Assembly (NCBI RefSeq): GCF_001695835.1
Contig: NZ_MBSO01000018.1
Span: forward strand, 1-64,000
DNA length: 64,000 bases
DNA from: Ensifer sp. LC11
Lineage (GTDB): Bacteria; Pseudomonadota; Alphaproteobacteria; Rhizobiales; Rhizobiaceae
Direction of reading: 5' to 3'
Position numbers and translations under genes: made by a program. This document shows positions 17,678 through 26,943 of this stretch, one piece after another. The notes beneath the pieces are model-generated. The model was not told the origin of the DNA and searched no databases. It saw only the letters and a list, made by a program, of their open reading frames with translations. Numbering within the stretch: position 1 is the stretch's first letter; each line of letters begins with the position of its first letter.

Positions 17678-17782
17678 ATGCGCAAGCATATCGCCTCAGC
17701 CGTTGCCGTCATCCTGTCCAGCTTCCGTGCGCGTCACGAGGCGAAGAAGCGCAAGGCTGCCCGCGAGATCAGCTGGGCGTGA
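17678..17782 (+). CDS. Small basic protein (34 residues)
   Basis: This short frame starts at an ATG with AAGAAGGAGAAACCCG immediately before it, one of the strongest ribosome sites in the window. The product has a short hydrophobic N-terminal helix (IASAVAVILSSF) followed by a Lys/Arg/His-rich tail (RARHEAKKRKAAREISWA), so it may sit on the inner face of the membrane or bind nucleic acid. A clear terminator follows 46 bases later, which makes a discrete short transcript likely. It resembles other tiny rhizobial proteins of unknown role; I cannot name a family. Confidence 0.6.
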   Translation: MRKHIASAVAVILSSFRARHEAKKRKAAREISWA

Positions 17783-17828
17783 GGTCTATCGGCCCGCCAT
17801 GGCGCGGGCGACAGAACGCATGAAGACG

Positions 17829-17854
17829 ATCCTCCGCAGCGACGGAGGATTTTT
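17829..17854 (+). terminator. Rho-independent terminator after the 34-residue gene
   Basis: A perfect 8-bp stem ATCCTCCG / CGGAGGAT closes a six-base loop (CAGCGA) and is followed by TTTTC. It directly abuts the ubiA stop codon on the other strand. Confidence 0.85.
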
Positions 17855-18813
17855 CATATCAGGCGCAGAAACAACGCCAGCACCAATCCGGCAAAGACAA
17901 TCAGACCGACGATCCCGTTGAACTTGAACAGTGCCAGGCACTGCGCCGCATCGTGGATGTTCAGGACGAGGATCTGGTAGGTCAACAACGCCGCGGCGAT
18001 CAAAAGGCCGACATAGGCGACGGCACCCGCACCGGCTGCGATGAACGACAGGAAGATGAGCAGCGTCGCGATACCGTAGAGACCGATCAGCCACGGCCGC
18101 GGATTTTCGCCGAAGCGCCGTGCCGTCGAACGCACGCCGATCAGTTCGTCATCCTCCTTGTCCTGATAGGCATAGATCGTATCGTAGCCGATCGTCCAGG
18201 CGATGGCCGCGCCGTAAAGCAGCACCGACGCCAAGGACAACGTGCCAAATTCGACCGACCACCCCATCAAGGCGCCCCAGGAAAAGGCCAGGCCCAGGAA
18301 GAACTGCGGCCAGTCGGTAAAACGTTTGGCAAAGGGATAGATCGCGACGATCGCCAGCGACAGGATACCGAGCGCGATCGAGAACGTGTTGAACTGGAGC
18401 AGCACAACAAGGCCGACAAGCGCCTGCAACACCATGAACACCTTCGCCTGGAGACGCGAGACGCGTCCCGACGGCAGCGGCCGCGAGCGGGTACGGGCCA
18501 CCTCCATGTCGATGTCGTGATCGACGATGTCATTGTAGGTGCAGCCGGCACCGCGCATGGCAATGGCGCCGGCCGCGAACAGGAAACAATGGAACAGGAA
18601 GCGGCCGAACGAGAACTGGCCGGTACCAACCGCCGCACCCGAGGCCAGCGCCACGGACCACAGGCAGGGCAACAGCAGCAACTGCCAGCCGATCGGACGA
18701 TCCCAGCGGGCAAGCTGCGCATAGGGCCAGAGCGCGCGCGGCAGCACGCGATAGACCCAGTTGTTGGACGGCGCGTCATGCACGCGCCCGGAATCGGCGG
18801 AGAACGTGTTCAT
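17854..18813 (-). CDS. ubiA: 4-hydroxybenzoate polyprenyltransferase
   Basis: A 319-residue integral membrane prenyltransferase that attaches the polyprenyl tail to 4-hydroxybenzoate in ubiquinone synthesis. The first aspartate-rich motif is NDIVDHDID (about residues 94-102) and the second is YQDKEDDELIGVRSTA in the second half; both bind the Mg-diphosphate of the prenyl donor. Roughly eight to nine hydrophobic segments are visible. The ATG at MNTFSADSGRV gives the expected family length with a short N-terminal extension. The polyprenyl donor would come from the synthase encoded near 39.6-40.7 kb. Confidence 0.95.
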   Translation of the reverse strand: MNTFSADSGRVHDAPSNNWVYRVLPRALWPYAQLARWDRPIGWQLLLLPCLWSVALASGAAVGTGQFSFGRFLFHCFLFAAGAIAMRGAGCTYNDIVDHDIDMEVARTRSRPLPSGRVSRLQAKVFMVLQALVGLVVLLQFNTFSIALGILSLAIVAIYPFAKRFTDWPQFFLGLAFSWGALMGWSVEFGTLSLASVLLYGAAIAWTIGYDTIYAYQDKEDDELIGVRSTARRFGENPRPWLIGLYGIATLLIFLSFIAAGAGAVAYVGLLIAAALLTYQILVLNIHDAAQCLALFKFNGIVGLIVFAGLVLALFLRLI

Positions 18814-18886
18814 GTCTCTGTTTGACGCCGGGCGCCCGGCCGGTCAAGCGGCGAGATCGCCGCAGACCTTGGGGACAGGTGCCAGA

Positions 18887-19693
18887 TCAGGGAAGGCTGA
18901 AGTCGAACCGGTAGGTCGCCGACAGACCGACGAGCACCTGGTTACGGCTGCCACGCTCCCGAACGAGGCTGGAATCGGCGGCGGGGCCAAGCAGGCGCTT
19001 GTATTCGGCGTAGGCGCTGGTCTCGAGCTTTTCCGTCGCCTGCCAGGTGATCGCGGCACCGACACCGGCGGAACCGACGCCGCCATGCGGGCTGTAGGTG
19101 CTGAGGCCGGATGCAGCAGCCTCGCTACCGTTCACGCCGTAGTAAGCCGTGTAATAGCCGCTGGTGGCGGCGGTGAGCCGCGGGCCGCCGGAAATGCGGA
19201 CATTGCTGCTGACATCGGCAAAGGCATCGGCCGCAACATCGGCCACGACACCGTGGTGACTGCGAATGCCCTGCCGGACTTCGCCGCGCACGCGCAGCCA
19301 ATCGGTCGGGTAGACTTCCGCGAAGCCGCCGAGTTCACCGCCGAACTTGACCGGGTCGAGCCCGCTCAGGTCGCTCGACGTGCCGGCGTCGCGTTCGAAG
19401 ATCAGCTTGCCGACGAGACCGGCGCGGAAACTCCCCTGATCGACCAACGCATAGGACATGTTGTCGTTGCGCGAGGAGAAACGGACGGTGCTACCGCTCT
19501 TGCCGAGCGAGATCAGCGGTGCGGCCTGAAACATGCGCTTCGAGGCGCCCTCGTATTTCGGGCCGAAAAAGCCGGTGGCTCCAACCTTCAGATACCAGTC
19601 GCCGGACCAGAAATGCTGGCCGTCACCGGCCGACGCGGCATTCGCCGACAGCAAAAGGGTTCCAGAAAGGAGAAAAAGAGAACGGATACGCAA
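18887..19693 (-). CDS. MipA/OmpV family outer membrane protein
   Basis: A 268-residue protein with a signal peptide (MRIRSLFLLSGTLLLSANAASA) followed by an amphipathic beta-barrel-type sequence ending in the typical aromatic terminus (ATYRFDFSLP). Segments such as WYLKVGATGFFGPKYEGA, the FSSRNDNMSYAL block and EYKRLLGPAADSSLVRERGSRNQ match the MipA/OmpV pattern. Members are outer-membrane barrels, some scaffolding peptidoglycan enzymes; the role here is unknown. Gene order gives little help: it lies between ubiA and an AraC regulator with spacers of 73 and 171 bases. Confidence 0.85.
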   Translation of the reverse strand: MRIRSLFLLSGTLLLSANAASAGDGQHFWSGDWYLKVGATGFFGPKYEGASKRMFQAAPLISLGKSGSTVRFSSRNDNMSYALVDQGSFRAGLVGKLIFERDAGTSSDLSGLDPVKFGGELGGFAEVYPTDWLRVRGEVRQGIRSHHGVVADVAADAFADVSSNVRISGGPRLTAATSGYYTAYYGVNGSEAAASGLSTYSPHGGVGSAGVGAAITWQATEKLETSAYAEYKRLLGPAADSSLVRERGSRNQVLVGLSATYRFDFSLP

Positions 19694-19864
19694 GAAACAA
19701 CTCCGGAAGAATCATTCGCCGGGGCGAAGTTTGACCGTGCCGCTGCGCCGAGGGAGGGATGTGGGCAGGAACGACACGAGGGCGAGTTATTGCGGCTTGT
19801 TCCTACGATTCCGTTAACCAGGTCAATTCAGCCTTCCTTTGCCATACCCGATCGTCAACGCCGA

Positions 19865-20689
19865 CTACTGCCCCAGATAGGTCTTGAGATAGGCGCTCGG
19901 CGGGCTGCCGAGCATGCGGCGGAACATGGTCGTAAAGGCCGCCACGTTCTCATATCCGGCATCGAGCGCGACATTGGTGATCGGCTCGCCGTCGGCCAGA
20001 AGCGGCAGCGAGGCGAAGATACAGGCCTGCTGCCGCCAGGTGACGAAGCTGACCCCCGTCTCGTTGCGAAACAGCCGCGTGAACGATCGCCGGCTGAGAC
20101 CCATCCGATCCGCCCATTGGTCGATGCTCGCTGCCGCCGACGGCGCTTGAAGGAACTGGCGGCAGAGCGAGGCAAGCTTTTCGTCGCGCGGGAACGGCAG
20201 GCCGAGCGGGCGCTCCTGCAATCGGCCAATTTCCTCGAGCAACAGATCCGTGACCAGCTGCTCGCGCCGCGCCGACATCGTCTCGTTTTCAACGCTGACG
20301 AGCGCATCGACAAGGCTTCCGGCCAGCGGATTGATTTCCATCACCATCGGCCGCTCGGCGCGCAGCAGCTCCGGCGCAAAATAGATCGAGTGCATGCGCA
20401 CGTCGCTGATCATTTCGGCCGAATGTTCCATGCCTGCCGGGATCAACAGGGCGTGGCCGGGCGGCACCATCCAGCGTCCGCGCTCGGTGCGCATCAGCAC
20501 CACGCCGCCGCGCGCCCACCAGAGCTGGGTGCGCGTATGGCTATGGAAAGGAACCAGGAGACCCGCGTTGTAGTCGCGCCCGAGGGCCAGCACGGGAGCA
20601 TTTCCGGTCTCGATCCAGTCGAGGTTCCGGAAATGATCTTCGTCCGGCAGTTGAGGCAAGGGAAACCGGCGGATCGACATTTGGCCCAC
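19865..20689 (-). CDS. AraC-family transcriptional regulator with N-terminal cupin
   Basis: A 274-residue DNA-binding regulator. The N-terminal half is a cupin-like sensor (LLVPFHSHTRTQLWWARGG ... WMVPPGHALLIPAGMEHSAEM). The C-terminal half, about residues 185-272, is a double helix-turn-helix of the AraC type (LSRRSFTRLFRNETGVSFVTWRQQ; ITNVALDAGYENVAAFTTMFRRMLGSPPSAY). It is divergent from the Fsr-type exporter, separated by 99 bases, so it most likely controls that exporter. The start may also be the Met three codons further on. The inducer is unknown. Confidence 0.9.
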   Translation of the reverse strand: MGQMSIRRFPLPQLPDEDHFRNLDWIETGNAPVLALGRDYNAGLLVPFHSHTRTQLWWARGGVVLMRTERGRWMVPPGHALLIPAGMEHSAEMISDVRMHSIYFAPELLRAERPMVMEINPLAGSLVDALVSVENETMSARREQLVTDLLLEEIGRLQERPLGLPFPRDEKLASLCRQFLQAPSAAASIDQWADRMGLSRRSFTRLFRNETGVSFVTWRQQACIFASLPLLADGEPITNVALDAGYENVAAFTTMFRRMLGSPPSAYLKTYLGQ

Positions 20690-20788
20690 TCACGAAAGAA
20701 ATCGACCACATCACAAAAGCAGGCCAACCGCAACCCCAGTACAGATAGCCACGCCGCACACAACCATCGACACGGCAGGGAAACACCC

Positions 20789-21985
20789 ATGTCATCAGTG
20801 ACTTCAACCACGGGGATCACCCCGGAAAAGACGGCCTTCTCCGTCATCCTCGCCGTCAGCTTCTGCCATATGCTGAACGACATCATGCAGTCGCTTCTGA
20901 CGGCACTCTACCCGCTGCTCAAGGCGAACTATTCGCTCGATTTCGTGCAGATCGGCCTCTTGACCTTCACCTTCCAGCTGACGGCTTCGATGCTGCAGCC
21001 GGCGGTTGGCATCATTACCGATCGCTGGGCACTTCCCTATTCGCTGCCGCTTGCCATGCTGTCGACCTGCAGCGGCCTGATCCTGCTTGCGAATGCCCAA
21101 CATTTCTGGGTGCTGCTCATCGCGGCAAGCCTGATCGGCGTCGGCTCGGCGATCTTCCATCCGGAATCCTCACGCATCGCCCGCCTCGCTTCAGGCGGCC
21201 GCCACGGTCTGGCGCAATCGCTGTTCCAGGTGGGCGGCAATGCCGGCAGCGCCATGGGACCGCTGCTCGCCGCCTTCATCGTCATTCCCTTCGGCCAGGG
21301 CAGCCTCAGCTGGTTCTCGATCGTCGCGATCATCGGCTTCTTCGTGCTTTCCTGGGTCAGCACCTGGTACGTTCGCCATCGCCGCACGACGATGAGCCGG
21401 CCGGCACCGAGCCGTGCCCTGCCCCTGCCGAAGGGCCGGGTGATCTGGGCGGTCGCCGTGCTCGTATTGCTGACGGCCACCAAGAATGTCTACATGGCGA
21501 GCATCTCCAGCTACTTCACCTTCTTCGTCATCGAGAAGTTCGGGGTCGACGTGCAACAGGCGCAGCTGATGTTGTTCCTGTTCCTTGGCGCAGCGGCGGC
21601 CGGAACCTTCCTCGGCGGCCCGATCGGCGACCGCTATGGCGCCCGCTTCGTCATCTGGTTTTCGATCCTCGGCGTCATCCCCTTCGCCTTGATGCTGCCC
21701 TATGCGAACCTCTTCTGGACCGGCGTCCTCTCCGTCATCATCGGCCTGATCTTCTCCTCGGCGTTCTCGGCGATCGTCGTCTTCGCCCAGGAGCTGGTAC
21801 CGGGTCGGGTCGGGCTGATTGCCGGCGTGTTCTTCGGTTTCGCCTTCGGTTTCGGCGGCATGGGCGCGGCCGTGCTCGGCATCTTCGCCGACCGACAGGG
21901 CATCGAGTTCGTCTACACCATCTGCTCCTATCTGCCGCTGCTCGGGATCCTCACAATCCTGCTGCCGAGACTCCCGGCGAAGTAG
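20789..21985 (+). CDS. fsr: MFS exporter of the fosmidomycin-resistance (Fsr) type
   Basis: A 398-residue membrane protein with about twelve hydrophobic segments. It begins MSSVTSTTGITPEKTAFSVI and carries early Fsr-like segments (FCHMLNDIMQSLLTALYPLLK; GLLTFTFQLTASMLQPAVG; GVGSAIFHPESSRIA). The family exports fosmidomycin and similar compounds in E. coli; the natural substrate here is unknown. The reading frame stays open for 676 codons upstream, but that part overlaps two minus-strand genes and has no function, so the ATG preceded by GGCAGGGAAACACCC was chosen. A strong terminator follows. The divergent AraC gene is the likely regulator. Confidence 0.88.
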   Translation: MSSVTSTTGITPEKTAFSVILAVSFCHMLNDIMQSLLTALYPLLKANYSLDFVQIGLLTFTFQLTASMLQPAVGIITDRWALPYSLPLAMLSTCSGLILLANAQHFWVLLIAASLIGVGSAIFHPESSRIARLASGGRHGLAQSLFQVGGNAGSAMGPLLAAFIVIPFGQGSLSWFSIVAIIGFFVLSWVSTWYVRHRRTTMSRPAPSRALPLPKGRVIWAVAVLVLLTATKNVYMASISSYFTFFVIEKFGVDVQQAQLMLFLFLGAAAAGTFLGGPIGDRYGARFVIWFSILGVIPFALMLPYANLFWTGVLSVIIGLIFSSAFSAIVVFAQELVPGRVGLIAGVFFGFAFGFGGMGAAVLGIFADRQGIEFVYTICSYLPLLGILTILLPRLPAK

Positions 21986-22015
21986 CGTTTCCTGCCAAAA
22001 TCCGCATGAATTCCA

Positions 22016-22044
22016 CCGGGCGCCGCCATGCGGCGCCCGGTTTT
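22016..22044 (+). terminator. Rho-independent terminator after fsr
   Basis: An 11-bp perfect GC-rich stem (CCGGGCGCCGC / GCGGCGCCCGG) with a three-base loop is followed by TTTT, 31 bases after the exporter stop codon. Confidence 0.85.
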
Positions 22045-22158
22045 GCGTCCGTTTCGCAAGCGGCGATCAAAACCCGTCGTCGCGGTCGCAGCCCTACGTA
22101 ATCATTCATCAATTTTTGCGCGCTACGGTCGTTCGAAGGGCTTGGGCAGGGGTGTATT

Positions 22159-23199
22159 ATGCAGGGGCGATCGGCGATTCCCGCCTTTCTGGCGACGTTG
22201 CTTCTTGCGACGGCGGTAAAGGCCGAGACGCTGAACCTCCTGATCTGGGAATCCTACATCGACCAGAAGATCCTTGACCGCTGGACGTCGATAACAGGCG
22301 TCGCGGTGCATCAGGTCTACTACGACAGCGGCGACACCCGCGACGAGGTGCTGGCCGATCCGAACAGCCGCGTCGACCTCGTGGTAACAGGCGAAAACAG
22401 CGCCGCCCTCTTCGGGCGCAAGGGCGTTCTGGAAAAGCTCGATGAGAGCAACGTCGCTTCACTCAGAGATTACGACGAAAGCTGGCGCAAGCGCTGCTCG
22501 GGCCGCGGCTTGCCCTATCTCTGGGGCACGATGGGCATTCTCTACCGATCGGACGTCGTGTCCGACGCGCCGACATCCTGGCAAGACCTCATGCGTCCGG
22601 CTCCGTCGCTTGCCAAGCATGTCGCCATGTACGACGACCACAACGAGGCCTTCGTCGCGCCGCTCATGCTGCTCGGTCAATCGATCAACACGAACGACAG
22701 CGCGACACTCAAAGCCGCCTTCACGATGATGAAGGAACAGGCGCCTTCAGTCCTCACCTACGAGTACATCATCAGCTCTATCCAGAACCCGGCGGTGAGC
22801 AAGGACATCTACATGGCGCTTGGGTATAGCGGCGACCAGCACGTCCTCAACGGCAAGGCCGGCACTCCGGGTGTCTGGCGCTACACGGTTCCCAAGGAAG
22901 GCACGCTTTCCTGGCTTGACTGCATGTCGGTCGTTGCCAAATCGCAAAACAAGGATCGGGCGCTGGCGCTGCTCGATTATCTCGGTTCGCCGGGAAGCGC
23001 TGCCGCCAATGCACTCGCCCTCAACATGCCGACGGCAAGCAAGGCCGCCTATGCGCTTCTGCCGGAAGCCGTCCGCTCAGACCCCGCGATCTACCCCTCG
23101 CCCGACATCCTGGCCAAGAGCCAGTATCAACAGGAACTGTCCACAGAGTCGGTGCAGCTGCGCCGACGCATCATCAGCACATTGGCGAATTTCCAGTGA
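22159..23199 (+). CDS. Periplasmic polyamine-type binding protein (NspS/PotD-like)
   Basis: A 346-residue exported binding protein: signal peptide to about residue 22 (FLATLLLATAVKA), then the PotD-type opening LNLLIWESYIDQKILDRWTS and family segments VYYDSGDTRDEVLADP, VDLVVTGENSAALFGRKG, LPYLWGTMGILYR and WRYTVPKEGTLSWLDCMSVVAKSQN. PotD-type proteins bind spermidine or putrescine. No ABC permease or ATPase gene is nearby; instead the stop codon overlaps the start of a membrane GGDEF-EAL protein (GTGA). That is the arrangement of NspS-MbaA in Vibrio cholerae, where the binding protein signals polyamines to a cyclic-di-GMP enzyme instead of feeding a transporter. Confidence 0.85.
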   Translation: MQGRSAIPAFLATLLLATAVKAETLNLLIWESYIDQKILDRWTSITGVAVHQVYYDSGDTRDEVLADPNSRVDLVVTGENSAALFGRKGVLEKLDESNVASLRDYDESWRKRCSGRGLPYLWGTMGILYRSDVVSDAPTSWQDLMRPAPSLAKHVAMYDDHNEAFVAPLMLLGQSINTNDSATLKAAFTMMKEQAPSVLTYEYIISSIQNPAVSKDIYMALGYSGDQHVLNGKAGTPGVWRYTVPKEGTLSWLDCMSVVAKSQNKDRALALLDYLGSPGSAAANALALNMPTASKAAYALLPEAVRSDPAIYPSPDILAKSQYQQELSTESVQLRRRIISTLANFQ

Positions 23200-25565
23200 A
23201 CCTCGGCAAACGCGCGCTCATCCTGATCTTTCCCGTGGTGCTTGCCGGCTATCTGCTGGCGGCGGTCTCGGTCCACGTCACGCAAAGCCGCTCCATCCGG
23301 GCGCTTGAACATGCCAAGCTGTCGCAGCGCCTCGAGCATGCGGCCGCCGTCTTCCAGAACGAGATCGGCCGCAGCAAAGGTTTTCTCAACGCGCTTTTGA
23401 ATGGCAATTCGCTGCGCCAGTACGTTTCTGAAACGGATGCGAGCTACCGGGCCAATGCGCTCGGCGTCCGGTTGCAGGAAAGCGTCAAGTCGCTGCTCGA
23501 TGATCCGACCGGCTACGTCTCGCTGGCGCTTCTAAGCTCCGATCTGCAATCCGAATACTACTTCGAGAACAGCCGGGATCCCTTCGCTGAGATCGACGAC
23601 GCCCAGCTCAACCTCGCCCGCAGGCTGATCCGCGAAGACACGCTCACCGACTGGACCTATCTTTACGAAGCCGGACAAAGACCGCGCATCGTCTATTCCT
23701 TCTTCCTCGATCCGGTTGCCTTCACCCGGCCGCTGCCGAGCAAGAAATCGAGTGCGCTGCTCGTGCAAGTCGCGATCCAGCCGGACCGCTTCCTCGACAT
23801 GCAGCAGGCACTGAAGAAGGAATACGGCTCCGACATCCTCCTCCAGCCCTGGCCGCTGGCAATCACAGACGACCTTTCGGCGAGTGTTCATCTCGGCCCT
23901 TCGCTCTATGCTACGCTGACCGTTTCAAGCGACCATTTCGAAGCACTCATGGCTCGGCAGAGATTCCTGCTGGCGCTCGGCGCCGTCGCCATGAGCCTGT
24001 TTTCGATCTGGCTGATCATCATGCTGATCCGCCGTTTCATCACCGATCCGATCGCGACCCTCGACGCCAACGTCATGGCGGTGATGGTCGGGGCACGTGA
24101 CGAGATCCGCGATATGGAAGAAAAGGGTGAGATCGGGCGCCTCACCGAAAACATCCGCGAGTTGCACCGCCAGTCCGTGCAATCGCTCAAGCTGGTGCAG
24201 CGCAGTTCCTGGACCGACACCCTGACCGGGATCAGCAACCGCGGACATTTCAATGCGCTTGCCGCCGGCGCCGTGCGCGAGGCGATCGCGGCCGGCGAAA
24301 AATGCAGCCTGCTCTTCATCGACATCGACAACTTCAAGTTCGTCAACGACAAACATGGCCACGAGATCGGCGACGAACTTTTGAAAACGCTGGCGACCCG
24401 CATCGCCGAGCACGTTGACGCCATCACCGAGCGGCGCGAACAGAAACCCGCCATTCTCGCGCGCCTGTCCGGCGACGAATTCGCCGTGCTGGTGCGTTCG
24501 CGGCCGGGCGACGGGACGGTCAGAGAAATCTCGGCCGCCATTCTTTCGCTGTTCGAGGACGGCTTCGAGGTCTCCGATAAGCGTTACCCGGTCACCGCAA
24601 GCATCGGCGCGGCGATCTGCCCGGATGATGCGACCAATCTCGCCGAGCTGATCTCGAACGCCGATGCGGCGATGTATCAGGCCAAGGTGAGCGGAAAGAA
24701 CCGGTCTTCCCGTTTCTCGCGCGCCCTTCACGACAAACGCACGCGGCTGCGCCAGATCCAGGATGAGCTGCGCTCGCTTGATCCGGACGAACAGTTCCAT
24801 CTCGTCTATATGCCGATGGTCAATGCCGAAGGCCGCGTGACCGGTTGCGAGGCGTTGCTGCGCTGGTACTCGCCGGTTCTCGGCAACGTCACGCCTGACG
24901 AATTTGTGCCGATTGCCGAAAGCTCCGGCCTCTTCACCAAGATCGACTGGTGGGTGATCAACAAGGCGATGTCGGACTGTGGGCAGCTCAAGGCGCTCTT
25001 CGGGCCGGAAACGGTGCTCGCGATCAACATCTCCTCTGCCGAACTGCACTCCAAGGCGATAGCCGAGCATTTCTCGGAGTGCCTGGAGCGGCACGGGCTT
25101 GAAGCGCGCTCGATCGAAATCGAACTCACCGAAACCTTCGCCGTCAAGTTCAGCGACCAGCTGCGCCGCAACATCGATGCCCTACGCCAGAGAGGGTTCC
25201 GCCTTTCGATCGATGATTTCGGCGCCGGCTACACCTCCGTCCAGCAGATCATCGAATACACCGCCGACACGATCAAACTCGACCGGGCGCTCGTGTCGAA
25301 CCTCACGGCGTCGCAGTCGCTGCCGGTGCTGAAGGCTCTGATCGCGCTCTGCCACGCCAAGGATGTCGCGGTCGTCGGCGAAGGCATCGACACGCCGGAG
25401 AAGCTCTCGATGCTGACCGCGGCCGGTTGCGATCTGTTCCAGGGCTATCTCATCAGCAAGCCGTTGCCGATCGAAGACCTGGCAATCTGGGCGCTAACGC
25501 GCACCGCCCGCTACGCAAACGATGAGGGCCACGACGACCTGCCAAGCCGGCAAGCCATCGCCTGA
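23196..25565 (+). CDS. Membrane GGDEF-EAL protein, MbaA-like
   Basis: A 789-residue cyclic-di-GMP enzyme. A first membrane segment (about 7-27), a periplasmic sensor of about 230 residues, a second membrane segment (about 256-277), a HAMP-like linker, a GGDEF domain from about 340 with SGDEF at 425-429, and an EAL domain with E552-A-L. The inhibitory RxxD site before SGDEF is absent (QKPA). The EAL domain keeps the residues expected for phosphodiesterase activity (NIS, ELTE, DDFG, KLD, GEG, QGY). The GTG start overlaps the binding-protein stop, implying coupled translation. SGDEF may still be active, as reported for MbaA. Likely controls biofilm or motility in response to polyamines. Confidence 0.88.
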   Translation: MNLGKRALILIFPVVLAGYLLAAVSVHVTQSRSIRALEHAKLSQRLEHAAAVFQNEIGRSKGFLNALLNGNSLRQYVSETDASYRANALGVRLQESVKSLLDDPTGYVSLALLSSDLQSEYYFENSRDPFAEIDDAQLNLARRLIREDTLTDWTYLYEAGQRPRIVYSFFLDPVAFTRPLPSKKSSALLVQVAIQPDRFLDMQQALKKEYGSDILLQPWPLAITDDLSASVHLGPSLYATLTVSSDHFEALMARQRFLLALGAVAMSLFSIWLIIMLIRRFITDPIATLDANVMAVMVGARDEIRDMEEKGEIGRLTENIRELHRQSVQSLKLVQRSSWTDTLTGISNRGHFNALAAGAVREAIAAGEKCSLLFIDIDNFKFVNDKHGHEIGDELLKTLATRIAEHVDAITERREQKPAILARLSGDEFAVLVRSRPGDGTVREISAAILSLFEDGFEVSDKRYPVTASIGAAICPDDATNLAELISNADAAMYQAKVSGKNRSSRFSRALHDKRTRLRQIQDELRSLDPDEQFHLVYMPMVNAEGRVTGCEALLRWYSPVLGNVTPDEFVPIAESSGLFTKIDWWVINKAMSDCGQLKALFGPETVLAINISSAELHSKAIAEHFSECLERHGLEARSIEIELTETFAVKFSDQLRRNIDALRQRGFRLSIDDFGAGYTSVQQIIEYTADTIKLDRALVSNLTASQSLPVLKALIALCHAKDVAVVGEGIDTPEKLSMLTAAGCDLFQGYLISKPLPIEDLAIWALTRTARYANDEGHDDLPSRQAIA

Positions 25566-25609
25566 ACGGCGCCAATTGCGGGAATCGCAGCCTGAAGTCC
25601 CGTTTCCGC

Positions 25610-25638
25610 TTGACCTCGCCGCCCTGTCGTCCTAACCG
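25610..25638 (+). promoter_or_regulatory. Possible promoter of purD
   Basis: TTGACC and TAACCG are separated by 17 bases, 34 bases before the purD ATG and within the gap after the GGDEF-EAL gene. The -35 box matches well, the -10 box poorly. Confidence 0.35.
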
Positions 25639-25671
25639 CAGCGCAGCAATTTCGGGATATCGGGGGCTGCA

Positions 25672-26943
25672 ATGAAGGTTCTTCTGATCGGTTCGGGTGG
25701 GCGCGAACACGCTCTTGCATGGAAGATCGCGCAGTCGCCCAAGCTGACGAAGCTCTATGCGGCGCCGGGCAATCCCGGCATCGCCGAAGAAGCGACCATC
25801 GTTGCGCTCGACACCGAAGATCATGCGGCTGTCGCCGACTTCTGCCGCAGCGAAGCGATCGATTTCGTTGTCGTCGGCCCGGAAGGACCACTGGTTGCAG
25901 GTCTCGCCGACGTGCTGCGCTCAGCCGGCATCGCCGTTTTCGGCCCGTCGGCCGCCGCTGCCCAGCTTGAAGGCTCCAAGGGCTTCACCAAGGACCTCTG
26001 CGCCCGCTACGACATTCCGACTGGAGCCTATGGCCGGTTCACCGATGCCGACAACGCCAAGGCCTATGTGCGCGCCCAGGGCGCGCCGATCGTCATCAAG
26101 GCCGATGGTCTGGCCGCCGGCAAGGGCGTAACTGTTGCCATGAGCCTCGACGAGGCGCTCGCCGCCGTCGACGACTGTTTTTCCGGCGCCTTTGGCGCTG
26201 CCGGCGCCGAAGTGGTGGTCGAGGCCTATCTCGACGGCGAGGAAGCAAGCTTCTTCTGCCTCTCAGACGGCAAGACGGCGCTGGCGCTTGCCTCCGCGCA
26301 GGATCACAAGCGTGTCGGCGACGGCGATACCGGGCCGAACACCGGCGGCATGGGTGCCTATTCGCCCGCGCCGGTCATGACGGCGGAAGTGATCGAACGC
26401 ACGATGAAGGAAATCATCGAGCCGACGATGCGCGGCATGGCGGAAAGCGGCCATCCCTTCTCCGGCGTCTTCTTTGCCGGGCTGATGATCACGGCCAAGG
26501 GACCGGAACTCATCGAATACAATGTCCGTTTCGGCGACCCGGAATGCCAGGTGCTGATGATGCGAATGAAGAGCGACCTGCTGCCGCTGCTCTACGCGGC
26601 CGCGACCGGCACGCTTGACGGCATGTCGGCCGAATGGCGCGACGAGACGGCGCTGACCGTGGTCATGGCCTCCAAGGGTTATCCGGGGAGCTACGCCAAG
26701 AACACGCCGATCGATGCCCTTCCCACAGCGTCCGACACCACCAAGGTGTTTCACGCCGGCACGGCGATGAAGGACGGCGCACTGGTTGCAACCGGCGGCC
26801 GCGTCCTCAACATCACCGCAACGGGGACAAGTGTCAGTGCGGCCAAGGACAGGGCCTATGCCGCGGTGTCTGCTGTCTCCTGGGACAATGGCTTCTACCG
26901 GAATGACATCGGCTGGCGCGCGGTTGCGCGCGAAAAAGCCTGA
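25672..26943 (+). CDS. purD: Phosphoribosylamine-glycine ligase
   Basis: A 423-residue ATP-grasp enzyme for the second step of purine synthesis (phosphoribosylamine + glycine + ATP to GAR). It begins [19 protein letters not shown], with [16 protein letters not shown], the ATP-grasp segment [35 protein letters not shown] and [18 protein letters not shown], all diagnostic for GARS. Length is normal and no key residue appears missing. It is transcribed after the GGDEF-EAL gene with a 106-base gap and probably has its own promoter and terminator. Confidence 0.97.
   Translation: MKVLLIGSGGREHALAWKIAQSPKLTKLYAAPGNPGIAEEATIVALDTEDHAAVADFCRSEAIDFVVVGPEGPLVAGLADVLRSAGIAVFGPSAAAAQLEGSKGFTKDLCARYDIPTGAYGRFTDADNAKAYVRAQGAPIVIKADGLAAGKGVTVAMSLDEALAAVDDCFSGAFGAAGAEVVVEAYLDGEEASFFCLSDGKTALALASAQDHKRVGDGDTGPNTGGMGAYSPAPVMTAEVIERTMKEIIEPTMRGMAESGHPFSGVFFAGLMITAKGPELIEYNVRFGDPECQVLMMRMKSDLLPLLYAAATGTLDGMSAEWRDETALTVVMASKGYPGSYAKNTPIDALPTASDTTKVFHAGTAMKDGALVATGGRVLNITATGTSVSAAKDRAYAAVSAVSWDNGFYRNDIGWRAVAREKA

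Noticed and set aside
18761-20788. 676-codon N-terminal extension of the MFS exporter
   Set aside because: It overlaps the MipA and AraC genes on the other strand and has no recognisable domain; the exporter has a proper start at 20789.
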